Shown: positions 7,983 through 15,258, counted from the stretch's first letter. The stretch: DNA of 16,427 nt from Caldipriscus sp964426895 (GCA_964426895.1 CAYRSH010000035.1:1-16427), one strand, 5' to 3'. The notes: generated from the sequence alone by a model not told the origin. Program-made: numbers and translations.

Positions 7983-8911
7983 CATACGAGGATGCAGGGG
8001 TCTCAATTAAAGAGGCCGAAAGGTTAGTAGGGTGGTTAAAGGGGAAGAGTAAATTAATAGGCTCATTTTCCGTAAAGGTTAAATTGGGTAATAGTACGGT
8101 TTTGTTTTCAACGGATGGTGTCGGTACGAAGATTTTACTCTATTTAAAGGCCGGAAGGTTTAAGGGTTTGGGGCAGGACCTCGTGGCTATGGTTTCAAAC
8201 GATATTTTGGCCGATGGTGGGAGAATGGTTTATTTCTTAGACTATTACGCCACTTTCCCATTAAAGGGTGAAGTTGCAAAAGAGGTTTTATCGGATGTTA
8301 TTGAATCCTGCAAGAGGGTTGGGGCAAAACTCGTTGGGGGTGAAACCGCAGAACTTCCGGGTATAATAGTAAGGGATACATTTGATATTGCGGGGTTCGG
8401 CGTAGGGGTTCCTTTAAAAAAGAGGTTTCAAAGGGTAAAAAGCGGAGATGTAATAATAGGTTTTCCATCATCCGGCTTTCATTCAAACGGTTATTCCCTT
8501 ATAAGGAAGGTTTTAGAGGAAAGAGGGTTAGACCCTTTTAAGGTTTATCCGGAAATCCACCCCAAAAAACCCCTTATTGATATCCTTTTAACGCCTACGA
8601 GGTTATACCACAAAGAGGGTAAGGAGATGTTTTTAAAGTTTGGGGCTAAAAGGGGGGCGCATATAACCGGAGGTGGGATACCCGAAAACCTTCCCAGGGC
8701 GCTTGAAGGAAATAAAGCAAAGATATATTGGGAAAACATTCCTACACCGGAGTATATGAAGGCTTTTATAAGGATGGGCAATATTCCGGAGGATGAGGCT
8801 AAGAGGGTTTTCAATATGGGCGTGGGTTTTGCGTTCATAGTTCCGAGAAAGCGGGTTGATGAGGTATTACACAGGTTTAAAGGGACATTTATATTGGGGG
8901 AGGTTTTATGA
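7952..8911 (+). CDS. purM: Phosphoribosylformylglycinamidine cyclo-ligase (AIR synthase)
   Basis: 319 aa, slightly short for PurM. The enzyme closes the imidazole ring, making AIR from FGAM with ATP, in de novo purine synthesis in the cytoplasm. Motifs in order: TYEDAGVSI (11-19), STDGVGTK (53-60), GQDLVAMVSNDILADGG (74-90), FLDYYAT (95-101), GGETAELPGI (129-138), GFPSSGFHSNGYSLIRK (170-186), PTRLYHK (215-221), GAHITGGGIPENLPRAL (235-251) and FNMGVGFAFIVP (287-298). The C-terminus ends in the expected GEVL. ATG 7952 lies inside archease (31-nt overlap), giving about ten extra residues before the conserved start of the family; AAAGGGG just upstream can serve as SD. Its TGA overlaps the next ATG. 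No other pur gene is adjacent. Confidence 0.93.
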   Translation: MEGIGDNRCITYEDAGVSIKEAERLVGWLKGKSKLIGSFSVKVKLGNSTVLFSTDGVGTKILLYLKAGRFKGLGQDLVAMVSNDILADGGRMVYFLDYYATFPLKGEVAKEVLSDVIESCKRVGAKLVGGETAELPGIIVRDTFDIAGFGVGVPLKKRFQRVKSGDVIIGFPSSGFHSNGYSLIRKVLEERGLDPFKVYPEIHPKKPLIDILLTPTRLYHKEGKEMFLKFGAKRGAHITGGGIPENLPRALEGNKAKIYWENIPTPEYMKAFIRMGNIPEDEAKRVFNMGVGFAFIVPRKRVDEVLHRFKGTFILGEVL

Positions 8912-11202
8912 GTTTTCCCGTTTACTGGCTCGGTATAGCTGCAAATTCGGTTAATTATGTGGAGGTTTTCGGGGGATACGAAAGGGTAAAATCCTACTGG
9001 ACGGGATATAGGTCTTTTTTCATACCCGATAATCCCAAACTGAAAGGCATTCCAAAGGGTAAGGTTTTAATGTTTAAACTCCATAAGGAAGAAAGGGTGA
9101 GGGAGTATAACTATGGGGAATCCGAATTTCAGGTGAAAACCGTAAGGGCGGATACACTACACAAATTGGGTTTAACCGGAAACGGCGTAAAGGTTGGAAT
9201 ATTTGATACGGGCTTTGACTTAAACCACAATTCCCTTAGGGGCGTAATAGTTGGCGGGCAGATGGATTTTAACAGCGGGGATAGGTTAAACTTTGATGGG
9301 AATTCCTTGCCAACACCGACCGATAACGCCTTTTACATCCACTCTTATGATTGCGCATATAGGGGTGCGGAAGTATATTGCGTATTTTCGGGAATAGGTG
9401 AGGGGGATATTGCGGGGACAAACATAAACAGGTGGGATTTATATCTGGCTAAATATAATACCTCTTGGAGTTTGAAGAGGTTATCCGTGGGCTTTGAGAT
9501 AAATCCGGATTTAACTTTGAGGAACGATACGGTTTATTTGGTTTGGTCATCCTATGGATTTTTAAAATTCGGGGCTATATATACGGATACATTTGAAAGC
9601 GTTATAAACCTGACATCGGGGTATTCGGCGGTTATTGATACATTTTCGGGGAATTTCGTACTGGGTATTTATACGGGTGATAGCATTAAACTCTGCAACT
9701 TCTCAACATCCTTAAACTGCACGGTATCAAAGTATTCACGGGGATTTGGTGGGATGTATTTGGATGGGGACAGTTTGGCCTTTTCCGATGGGGACAGCAT
9801 TTTTGTTTTTAAGGGTTCATCTTTCAGGTTTGAAAACCTCGGCTTCTATCCCGTTATTGATAGCGGAAGACTTGCATATATAAGGAACGACTCTTTATTC
9901 GTTAATGGGGATTTCATAACATCCGTGAAGGTTTTAGAAAACTTCGCTTTATCCGGGGACAGTATTGCGGTTCCAATGGAGGATTACATATCAATTATGT
10001 CCGTTAGTAGTCGTTCGGAAATCCGGAAAACCGGTTGGACATTTTGCGATAAACCAAAGTTTATAAACGGGAAACTCGTTTTCAGGGAAAGGGGCGATAC
10101 AATAGCTGAGGCTCCAAAGTACGGAACCGGCAGGTATCACGGAACGAGGGTTTTATCAGTAATGGCGGGGTATGTTGAGGGGACATTGATAGGCATATCT
10201 CCGGGTGCAAAATATTATCTTGCAAAAACCGAAAAGGTTAGTAGGAGTGATACCACCACAAATTGGGAAAACAGGTTGGAAGAGGATTTCTTTGTTGCGG
10301 CTTTGGAATGGGCGGCGAGAAAAGGGGTTAAGATAATCAACGCCAGTTTGGGATACGGTTCGGATTTGGGATATACAAAGGATATGATGGATGGGAAAAC
10401 CGCAATATCTTCAAGGGCTACATCCGAGGCCTTAAAAAGGGGTATATTGCCTGTAATATCCATAGGAAATGTTTCTTCAAGAAGCGTTGACCCAAATGTT
10501 GGGGATACAACACTAACCGCCCCTGCGGATGCATTTGATATCGTTTCGGTTGGAGGGGTTATATACGATAGTACATCGCAGAAAGTTGTATTTTCAAGTA
10601 ATTCGGCCTGTGGTCCATCTTCCGATGGGAGGGTTAAACCCGAAGTGGTTGCACCCTTTGAAGTTGTGGCAGCGGACGATTCTAACAGAACCGTAATAGC
10701 ATCCGGAACATCCTATGCGGCACCCATAACATCCGGGGTTTTGGCCTTAGCCCTTGAAGCCCATCCCTCATGGACACTTGAAAAACTCAGGAACAAACTC
10801 CTTGAAACCGCAAAACCCTTAGAGGATATACCCTTTAAACCCAACTACTGTACGGGTTATGGCCTTGTGGATGCCGCCGCTTTGGTCTTTTCCGAACCCT
10901 TGGAGGTTAAAACGGATAAAAGGGAACTCTTTTTTGAGAGGATATACCCAAATCCGGTTTCAAAATCCAAAAATAAAAAGGTGGTTTTAAGGGTAAAGGC
11001 CATGTTCCCCACCGTTGAACCGGTTTTAAGGATATACACACCCTTTGGGGCGCTTGTAAGGGAAATATCAATAAAGGGGACAAAAAACACGGGCTTATGG
11101 GAATATACCTTGGATGTTGGCGATTTGGAAGAGGGTTTGTATGTTGTCGTATTGATGACGGAAAGGGGAATCGCTACGGGTAAGTTTGTGGTGGTAAAGT
11201 GA
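8908..11202 (+). CDS. S8 subtilisin-like protease with long insertion and C-terminal sorting tail
   Basis: 764 aa. The catalytic triad is visible: Asp100 in VGIFDTGFD, His411 in YHGTRV, Ser602 in SGTSYAAP, with the oxyanion Asn521 in SIGN. Between Asp and His lie ~310 residues instead of the usual few dozen. The insert (about 115-405) consists of short beta-strand repeats rich in Asp-Gly/Gly-Asp (DGDSLAFSDGDSIFVF), resembling a beta-propeller. The last ~90 residues (IYPNPVSK at 679-686; LRIYTPFGALVREI; GLYVVVL) match the Por/type IX secretion C-terminal sorting domain. This implies an exported or surface protease, yet the start MSFPVYWLGIAANS is a poor signal peptide. ATG 8908 overlaps the purM stop (ATGA), so translation is probably coupled. 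Related proteins I know of begin with a signal and a longer prodomain, so the N-terminus may be shortened. The gene ends right at the N gap. Confidence 0.87.
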   Translation: MSFPVYWLGIAANSVNYVEVFGGYERVKSYWTGYRSFFIPDNPKLKGIPKGKVLMFKLHKEERVREYNYGESEFQVKTVRADTLHKLGLTGNGVKVGIFDTGFDLNHNSLRGVIVGGQMDFNSGDRLNFDGNSLPTPTDNAFYIHSYDCAYRGAEVYCVFSGIGEGDIAGTNINRWDLYLAKYNTSWSLKRLSVGFEINPDLTLRNDTVYLVWSSYGFLKFGAIYTDTFESVINLTSGYSAVIDTFSGNFVLGIYTGDSIKLCNFSTSLNCTVSKYSRGFGGMYLDGDSLAFSDGDSIFVFKGSSFRFENLGFYPVIDSGRLAYIRNDSLFVNGDFITSVKVLENFALSGDSIAVPMEDYISIMSVSSRSEIRKTGWTFCDKPKFINGKLVFRERGDTIAEAPKYGTGRYHGTRVLSVMAGYVEGTLIGISPGAKYYLAKTEKVSRSDTTTNWENRLEEDFFVAALEWAARKGVKIINASLGYGSDLGYTKDMMDGKTAISSRATSEALKRGILPVISIGNVSSRSVDPNVGDTTLTAPADAFDIVSVGGVIYDSTSQKVVFSSNSACGPSSDGRVKPEVVAPFEVVAADDSNRTVIASGTSYAAPITSGVLALALEAHPSWTLEKLRNKLLETAKPLEDIPFKPNYCTGYGLVDAAALVFSEPLEVKTDKRELFFERIYPNPVSKSKNKKVVLRVKAMFPTVEPVLRIYTPFGALVREISIKGTKNTGLWEYTLDVGDLEEGLYVVVLMTERGIATGKFVVVK

Positions 11203-11302
11203 NNNNNNNNNNNNNNNNNNNNNNNNNNNNNNNNNNNNNNNNNNNNNNNNNNNNNNNNNNNNNNNNNNNNNNNNNNNNNNNNNNNNNNNNNNNNNNNNNN
11301 NN
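11203..11302. other. Assembly gap (100 Ns)
   Basis: Exactly 100 Ns, the conventional placeholder for a scaffold join of unknown length. Linkage of the two flanks rests on scaffolding only. Any terminator or small gene after the protease is hidden. Confidence 0.98.
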
Positions 11303-11364
11303 AGAAGCATATTGCACAAAACGGGGTTTATAGCGTTTTGATAGACGAGGTAGAAAAACGGTAG
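11303..11364 (+). CDS. C-terminal end of an unidentified protein (5' end in gap)
   Basis: One plus-strand frame is open from the end of the N run to TAG at 11362-11364 and reads KHIAQNGVYSVLIDEVEKR. The amphipathic, Lys/Glu-rich tail is like the other proteins of this genome, so it is plausibly the end of a real gene whose body lies in or beyond the gap. Too short to identify; it could be chance. Confidence 0.4.
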
Positions 11365-11424
11365 AAATTATAAGATACTCGCCCTTAAAATACCAAGCCG
11401 GGTGGGTGGGGTATATATAAATAA

Positions 11425-11431
11425 AGGAGGT
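11425..11431 (+). promoter_or_regulatory. Shine-Dalgarno deciding the lipoprotein start at 11438
   Basis: AGGAGGT six nt before ATG 11438. It favours this start over the in-frame upstream GTG at 11402, whose extension would bury the signal peptide. TA-rich sequence just before it (TATATA, 11412-11417, or TAAAAT, 11386-11391) could hold the -10. Confidence 0.75.
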
Positions 11432-11437
11432 ATAAAT

Positions 11438-12277
11438 ATGAGATATTTCAAGGCTTTGCTTTTTGCAGGTCTTTTGGTGGGTGTCATCCAGTCTTGTAGA
11501 AAGTCGGTACCTACGGCCTATATGAAGGCTTTCAGCGCCTATGCGAGCGATCCGTATGGCAATTATAGTTTCCATTCTTTCCAACTCAACGCCGTTAGTC
11601 CAAACTACAAACCACAAATATCCTTTAACGGTAGGACAATTCCCGAGGAAAACATCTCCTCTTTCTTAGGGGATTATCAGGGTTCTGATACACTGCCCAA
11701 GGTTTCACCCAGTGCGGAGGTTGAAATGAGCGGAACCTATAAAGATCTAAACGATGGTGAAAAAAAGATAAGCTCAAAGGTAAAACTCCCAAACGAACTA
11801 AGCGGATTGGCGGTAAAAATAACCGGTGGGGAACTGAATATATCTTGGGGGAAACCCGATGAAAAACAGGTATCGGCTGTTATAGCGGAGGCTTATGGAG
11901 TTTGCACCGATGGTTCGGTTTATGTATCCTTTTCTTGGGATACCGTAATAACGGATGTCGCGAACAAGACGAGTGTAAGCAAAACGCTTACAAGCCTTTG
12001 CAAGGGTTTATCCTCCATCATCTACGCCGAAGTTGATGCGGGTGCTGGTAATATATCGGGTCCTTGGAAAGGTGGAAAGGATAACATAAAAGGTATAAAG
12101 GGGCAATATTATGGTTTGTCTTTGAAATACGATACCACATCTTGGGTTCCCGTTTCCTCGGCCAATGTAAAGTTTGAAAGGAGGATAGATAGGTTAGAGG
12201 TTATGAAGAAAACCATAGAGGCTTTAAACAAGTATTTGGGTGTTGAAGAAGAGGGTAGTTGGATAAACGGCTTTTAA
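11438..12277 (+). CDS. Putative lipoprotein of unknown function
   Basis: 279 aa from ATG 11438. The N-terminus MRYFKALLFAGLLVGVIQSC is a lipoprotein-type signal: a basic n-region, a Leu/Val core and Cys20. Gln at the -2 position makes the lipobox imperfect, but the following RKS and polar sequence fit an anchored lipoprotein. The mature part is beta-rich with many Ser/Thr/Lys and alternating strands (KITGGELNISWGKPDEKQ; VYVSFSWDTVITDV), and ends in a short helix (RLEVMKKTIEALNKYLGVEEE). Two further Cys (in GVCTDG and SLCKGL) could form a disulfide. I do not recognise the family. It stands alone, with a strong SD, 37 nt before panC, which has its own -10 box, so the two are probably separate units. 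Confidence 0.75.
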   Translation: MRYFKALLFAGLLVGVIQSCRKSVPTAYMKAFSAYASDPYGNYSFHSFQLNAVSPNYKPQISFNGRTIPEENISSFLGDYQGSDTLPKVSPSAEVEMSGTYKDLNDGEKKISSKVKLPNELSGLAVKITGGELNISWGKPDEKQVSAVIAEAYGVCTDGSVYVSFSWDTVITDVANKTSVSKTLTSLCKGLSSIIYAEVDAGAGNISGPWKGGKDNIKGIKGQYYGLSLKYDTTSWVPVSSANVKFERRIDRLEVMKKTIEALNKYLGVEEEGSWINGF

Positions 12278-12300
12278 AGTTTTAAAATCCCACCCACCCT

Positions 12301-12306
12301 TAGAAT
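12301..12306 (+). promoter_or_regulatory. -10 box for panC-yjbQ
   Basis: TAGAAT ends 8 nt before ATG 12315 and no SD intervenes, so the panC mRNA is predicted to be leaderless. No clear -35; a TTTTAAAAT block lies about 12 nt upstream. Confidence 0.42.
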
Positions 12307-12314
12307 TCTTTACC

Positions 12315-13196
12315 ATGCTCGTTATAAGCAATCCAAAAGAGATGCAGTTGTTGGCAAATAACTTACGGAGAGAGGGAAAGGTTATAGGTTTTGTGCCCAC
12401 TATGGGGGCTTTGCACGAAGGTCATTTGAGGCTCATAAGAAAAGCGAGGAAAGAAAGCGATTTCCTCGTTGTTAGTATATTTGTAAATCCTTTACAGTTT
12501 GAACCCGGTTCGGATTATAACAGGTATCCGAGGAGGTTTGAAGAGGATAGGTACAAGTGTGAGATGGAAGGCGTTCAAGCAGTATTTTATCCTACGGTTG
12601 AGGATATGTATCCCGAAGATTTTTCAACATATGTGGAGGTTAAAAACCTTGACAGGTATATGGAGGGGGAGTTTAGGCCGGGGCATTTTAGGGGGGTTGC
12701 AACCGTCGTTTTGAAACTCTTCAACATAGTCAAGCCCCATTTTGCCGTTTTCGGTTTAAAGGATGCGCAACAGTATTACATAATCAAAAGGATGGTTAGG
12801 GACCTGAATTTGGATGTTGAGATTGTACCGCATGAGACCGTTAGGGAACCGGACGGTTTGGCCATGTCTTCAAGGAACGAATACCTATCCGAAGAGAGCA
12901 GGAAACAGGCAACCGCAATATATAAGGCTTTAAAACTCGGCAAGGAGATGATTTTCTCGGGTGAGAGGAGATCGGAAAAAATAAAGGGGGAAATGAAAAA
13001 GTTTTTAAACGAAAACGCACCGAGTGCCAAAATAGATTATGTTGAAATAGCAAGCACCAAAACCCTTGAACCCGTAGATATAGTTTCGGATGAGGTATTA
13101 CTCGCCATAGCAGTTAGGTTTCCAGAAGCGAGGCTTATAGATAACTTCATAATAAACGCCGATGAGGGTTATGTTTTAAACGAGAATATAGGATGA
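12315..13196 (+). CDS. panC: Pantothenate synthetase
   Basis: 293 aa, normal for PanC, a cytoplasmic enzyme of the nucleotidyltransferase (HIGH) superfamily. It condenses pantoate and beta-alanine with ATP, via pantoyl-adenylate, to give pantothenate for coenzyme A. Motifs: GFVPTMGALHEGH (25-37) holds the nucleotide-binding His-x-Gly-His; SIFVNPLQF (54-62) binds pantoate; RPGHFRGVATVVLKLFNIVKP (121-141); FGLKDAQQ (146-153); and REPDGLAMSSRNEYLS (177-192) contains the KMSKS-equivalent. The C-terminal domain is complete and ends after the usual Arg-Leu-Ile-Asp-Asn. Its stop overlaps the start of yjbQ (ATGA). No panB or panD is nearby. Confidence 0.95.
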   Translation: MLVISNPKEMQLLANNLRREGKVIGFVPTMGALHEGHLRLIRKARKESDFLVVSIFVNPLQFEPGSDYNRYPRRFEEDRYKCEMEGVQAVFYPTVEDMYPEDFSTYVEVKNLDRYMEGEFRPGHFRGVATVVLKLFNIVKPHFAVFGLKDAQQYYIIKRMVRDLNLDVEIVPHETVREPDGLAMSSRNEYLSEESRKQATAIYKALKLGKEMIFSGERRSEKIKGEMKKFLNENAPSAKIDYVEIASTKTLEPVDIVSDEVLLAIAVRFPEARLIDNFIINADEGYVLNENIG

Positions 13197-13588
13197 AAAC
13201 ATTAAACATAAGGACGAATAAGCGGAACGAATTGGTTGATATAACATATGAGGTTAGGAAGGTTGTTAAAGAAAGCGGGGTTAAGGAAGGTATATGCGTG
13301 TTATACTGCCCGCATACAACGGCGGGTTTAACGATAAACGAGAACGCGGACCCCTCCGTTAGGGTTGATATATCCGAACACCTATCCGAATTGGTTCCGG
13401 AAAACAAGGCTTATAAACACCTTGAAGGGAATGCGGATTCACACATAAAAAGTGTTTTAGTAGGCCAGAGCTTAACATTAATAATAAACAACGGTGATAT
13501 AGTCCTCGGGACATGGCAAGGGGTATTCTTTTGCGAATTTGATGGCCCGAGGAGTAGAAAGGTTTATATACAAATCGTCGGCAAGTGA
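13193..13588 (+). CDS. YjbQ / UPF0047 family protein
   Basis: 131 aa, the full family length. Key motifs: CPHTTAGLTINENADPSVR (39-57), HLEGN (76-80), a Ser-His at 83-84 where the family usually has Ala-His, GQSLTLIINNG (91-101), LGTWQGVFFCEFDGPRSRKV (105-124). The family has a conserved set of His/Asp/Glu residues forming a putative metal site. An E. coli member was reported to have weak thiamine-phosphate-synthase activity and many genomes carry that label, but the physiological role is not settled. It is coupled to panC by a 4-nt ATGA overlap. Its TGA forms TGATCA with a minus-strand TGA that ends the decayed sequence beyond. Confidence 0.92.
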   Translation: MKTLNIRTNKRNELVDITYEVRKVVKESGVKEGICVLYCPHTTAGLTINENADPSVRVDISEHLSELVPENKAYKHLEGNADSHIKSVLVGQSLTLIINNGDIVLGTWQGVFFCEFDGPRSRKVYIQIVGK

Positions 13589-13621
13589 TCAACGCACAAC
13601 CCATAATTTCCAGCCATCAAA

Positions 13622-13906
13622 GTTGGAACAACATCCGTTATAAGAACCGTCCAAGAAGCCCCTAACTACTCTCCGTATCATAATCACCACTTGTCCAGTC
13701 TAAGGGCATTCCAGAAGTTATAGAATGAGTAGTATATGCTGCCGGAAGGATTACCACAAACCGGGGGGAAGGGTTGGAACACTACCCATAGACACATAAG
13801 TCTGTAAAGATGGTCCCAGAAACCCCAAAGAACTTACAGCCCCTACATCAACCAAAGCCCCCAAAGTTCTAAGGCGATCTGGGGTATCGTATTTAGTATC
13901 ACCACT
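13622..13906. repeat. Diverged two-unit direct repeat within the remnant
   Basis: Two segments share blocks in the same order: GTTGGAACA at 13622-13630 and 13773-13781; AGAAGCCCC-like and AGAAACCCC-like blocks after each; and ATCACCACT at 13683-13691 and 13898-13906. The units differ in length (about 70 versus 134 nt), so the copies have gained or lost sequence. This fits decay of a tandemly duplicated protein module. Confidence 0.4.
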
Positions 13907-13920
13907 AAACCCCACATCTT

Positions 13921-13926
13921 TATAAT
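13921..13926 (+). promoter_or_regulatory. -10 box for asnS and downstream genes
   Basis: TATAAT ends 9 nt before ATG 13936, and the gap CCCCAACTT has no SD, so a leaderless transcript is predicted. The box lies within the end of the decayed minus-strand sequence. Confidence 0.52.
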
Positions 13927-13935
13927 CCCCAACTT

Positions 13936-15258
13936 ATGCATGTCTGGATTGAGGATTTAAAAGAACATAAAGGTGAAGAGGTTGAGATAAGGGGTTGGCT
14001 TTTTAACAAAAGGTCATCGGGTAAGATACACTTTTTGATACTTAGGGATGGTACGGGTTTTGTTCAATGCGTTGTCGCAAAAAACAATATTCCGGAAGAT
14101 GTGTTTAACCTTTACGATGAGTTGGATTACGAGGATGCGGTTATAGTAAGGGGTGTCGTAAGGGAAGAAAAGAGGGCAATAGGCGGATACGAGATACATG
14201 TTAAAGACTTAAAAATACACTCAAAATCCCTTGAAACATATCCCATTCCAAAGGTAAGGCCTGAAAACATACCGGATGTTGGGAAACTATTTCATTTTAG
14301 GCATTTGTGGATAAGGTCAAGGAAACAGTGGGCGATTTTGAGGATAAGGGATGAGGTTGAAAGGGCGATTGTGGATTTCTTTGCGAGTAGAGGATTTGTA
14401 AGGTTTGACCCACCAATATTTACCCCGGCATCCGTTGAGGGTACCACAACACTCTTTGAGGTTCCATATTTTGACGAAAACAAGGTTTATTTAACGCAAT
14501 CCGGACAGTTGTATATGGAAGCGGGGGCAATGGCCTTGGGTAAGGTTTATTCCTTTGGCCCCACTTTCAGGGCGGAGAAGTCAAAAACGAGGAGGCATTT
14601 AACCGAATTCTGGATGATAGAACCGGAGGTGGCGTGGGCAACCCTTGAAGACATAATGGATTTGGCCGAAGATTTGGTGGTTTATATAGTTGAAAGGGTT
14701 TTGGAGAATAAGAGGTTTGAATTGGAGACTTTGGAAAGGGATATAACGAAACTTGAAGGGATAAAAAAGCCATTTCCAAGGATAACTTATGACGATGCGG
14801 CAAAGATTTTGGAAGAGGAGAAATCAAATGGTAAAGATATAGACTTTAAATACGGGGATGATTTTGGAGGGGATGAAGAGACTATAATATCCGAAAGGTT
14901 TGATAAACCCGTTATGATAACCCGTTATCCCAAAACTATAAAACCCTTCTATATGAAATTGGACCCGGAAGACCCCAACAAGGTTTTATGCGTTGATGTT
15001 TTGGCACCGGAAGGTTATGGGGAAATAATAGGGGGTAGTCAAAGGGAAGACGATTACAACACATTGGTTGAGAGGATAAAGGAGGCGGGTTTGCCCTTGG
15101 AAGTTTATGATTGGTATTTGGATTTGAGGAAATTCGGTTCCGTTCCTCATTCCGGTTTTGGATTGGGACTTGAAAGGACGGTGGCGTGGATATGCGGGAT
15201 AAAGCATGTTAGGGAAGCCATACCCTTTGCGAGGACAATTGAAAGGTTTAGCCCATAA
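13936..15258 (+). CDS. asnS: Asparaginyl-tRNA synthetase
   Basis: 440 aa, a class IIb aminoacyl-tRNA synthetase that charges tRNA(Asn) in the cytoplasm. Residues 1-~95 form the anticodon-binding OB fold (EIRGWLFNKRSSGKIHFLIL, 17-36). The catalytic core follows: motif 1 near 150-165 (RGFVRFDPPIFTPASVEGTT), YLTQSGQLY (185-193), motif 2 in GPTFRAEKSKTRRHLTEFW (208-226), GEIIGGSQRE (362-371), and motif 3 in HSGFGLGLERTVAW (405-418), ending REAIPFARTIERFSP. AsnRS is preferred over AspRS because of the KPFYMK segment, the short length without the bacterial AspRS insertion, and the PFARTIERFSP ending. It is compact, like thermophile enzymes. The next gene starts immediately after its TAA. Confidence 0.9.
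   Translation: MHVWIEDLKEHKGEEVEIRGWLFNKRSSGKIHFLILRDGTGFVQCVVAKNNIPEDVFNLYDELDYEDAVIVRGVVREEKRAIGGYEIHVKDLKIHSKSLETYPIPKVRPENIPDVGKLFHFRHLWIRSRKQWAILRIRDEVERAIVDFFASRGFVRFDPPIFTPASVEGTTTLFEVPYFDENKVYLTQSGQLYMEAGAMALGKVYSFGPTFRAEKSKTRRHLTEFWMIEPEVAWATLEDIMDLAEDLVVYIVERVLENKRFELETLERDITKLEGIKKPFPRITYDDAAKILEEEKSNGKDIDFKYGDDFGGDEETIISERFDKPVMITRYPKTIKPFYMKLDPEDPNKVLCVDVLAPEGYGEIIGGSQREDDYNTLVERIKEAGLPLEVYDWYLDLRKFGSVPHSGFGLGLERTVAWICGIKHVREAIPFARTIERFSP

Larger units (their letters stand above)
13589..13935 (-). pseudogene. Decayed minus-strand coding remnant between yjbQ and asnS
   Basis: This is the only stretch over 300 nt here without an intact gene. On the minus strand, overlapping reading frames cover it: 13933-13754 (60 codons, including DVGFSGDTKYDTPDRLRTLG and LQTYVSMGSVPTLPPG), 13781-13665 (39 codons, including AAYTTHSITSGMPLDWTSGD) and 13699-13592 (36 codons, including GFLDGSYNGCCSNFDGW, ending in TGA at 13591-13589). 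Each reads like protein, but they are joined only by frame changes and none has a proper start. The Gly/Ser/Thr/Tyr-rich, two-unit repeated character suggests a piece of a secreted or surface repeat protein. Alternatives: a noncoding spacer or an RNA. No tRNA or hairpin terminator was recognised. Confidence 0.4.

Noticed and set aside
11402..11437. Upstream GTG start extending the lipoprotein by 12 residues
   Set aside because: The extension would put the AGGAGGT inside the coding region and bury the signal peptide; ATG 11438 has the SD at the right distance.
13589..13935. A structured RNA, riboswitch or CRISPR leader in the yjbQ-asnS spacer
   Set aside because: No regular short repeats with equal spacers, no T-box-like or riboswitch core that I recognise, and the -10 box sits 9 nt before asnS, leaving no leader RNA.
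13936..15258. Aspartyl- rather than asparaginyl-tRNA synthetase
   Set aside because: Length of 440 aa, the KPFYMK segment and the PFARTIERFSP C-terminus fit AsnRS, and the large bacterial AspRS insertion is absent.
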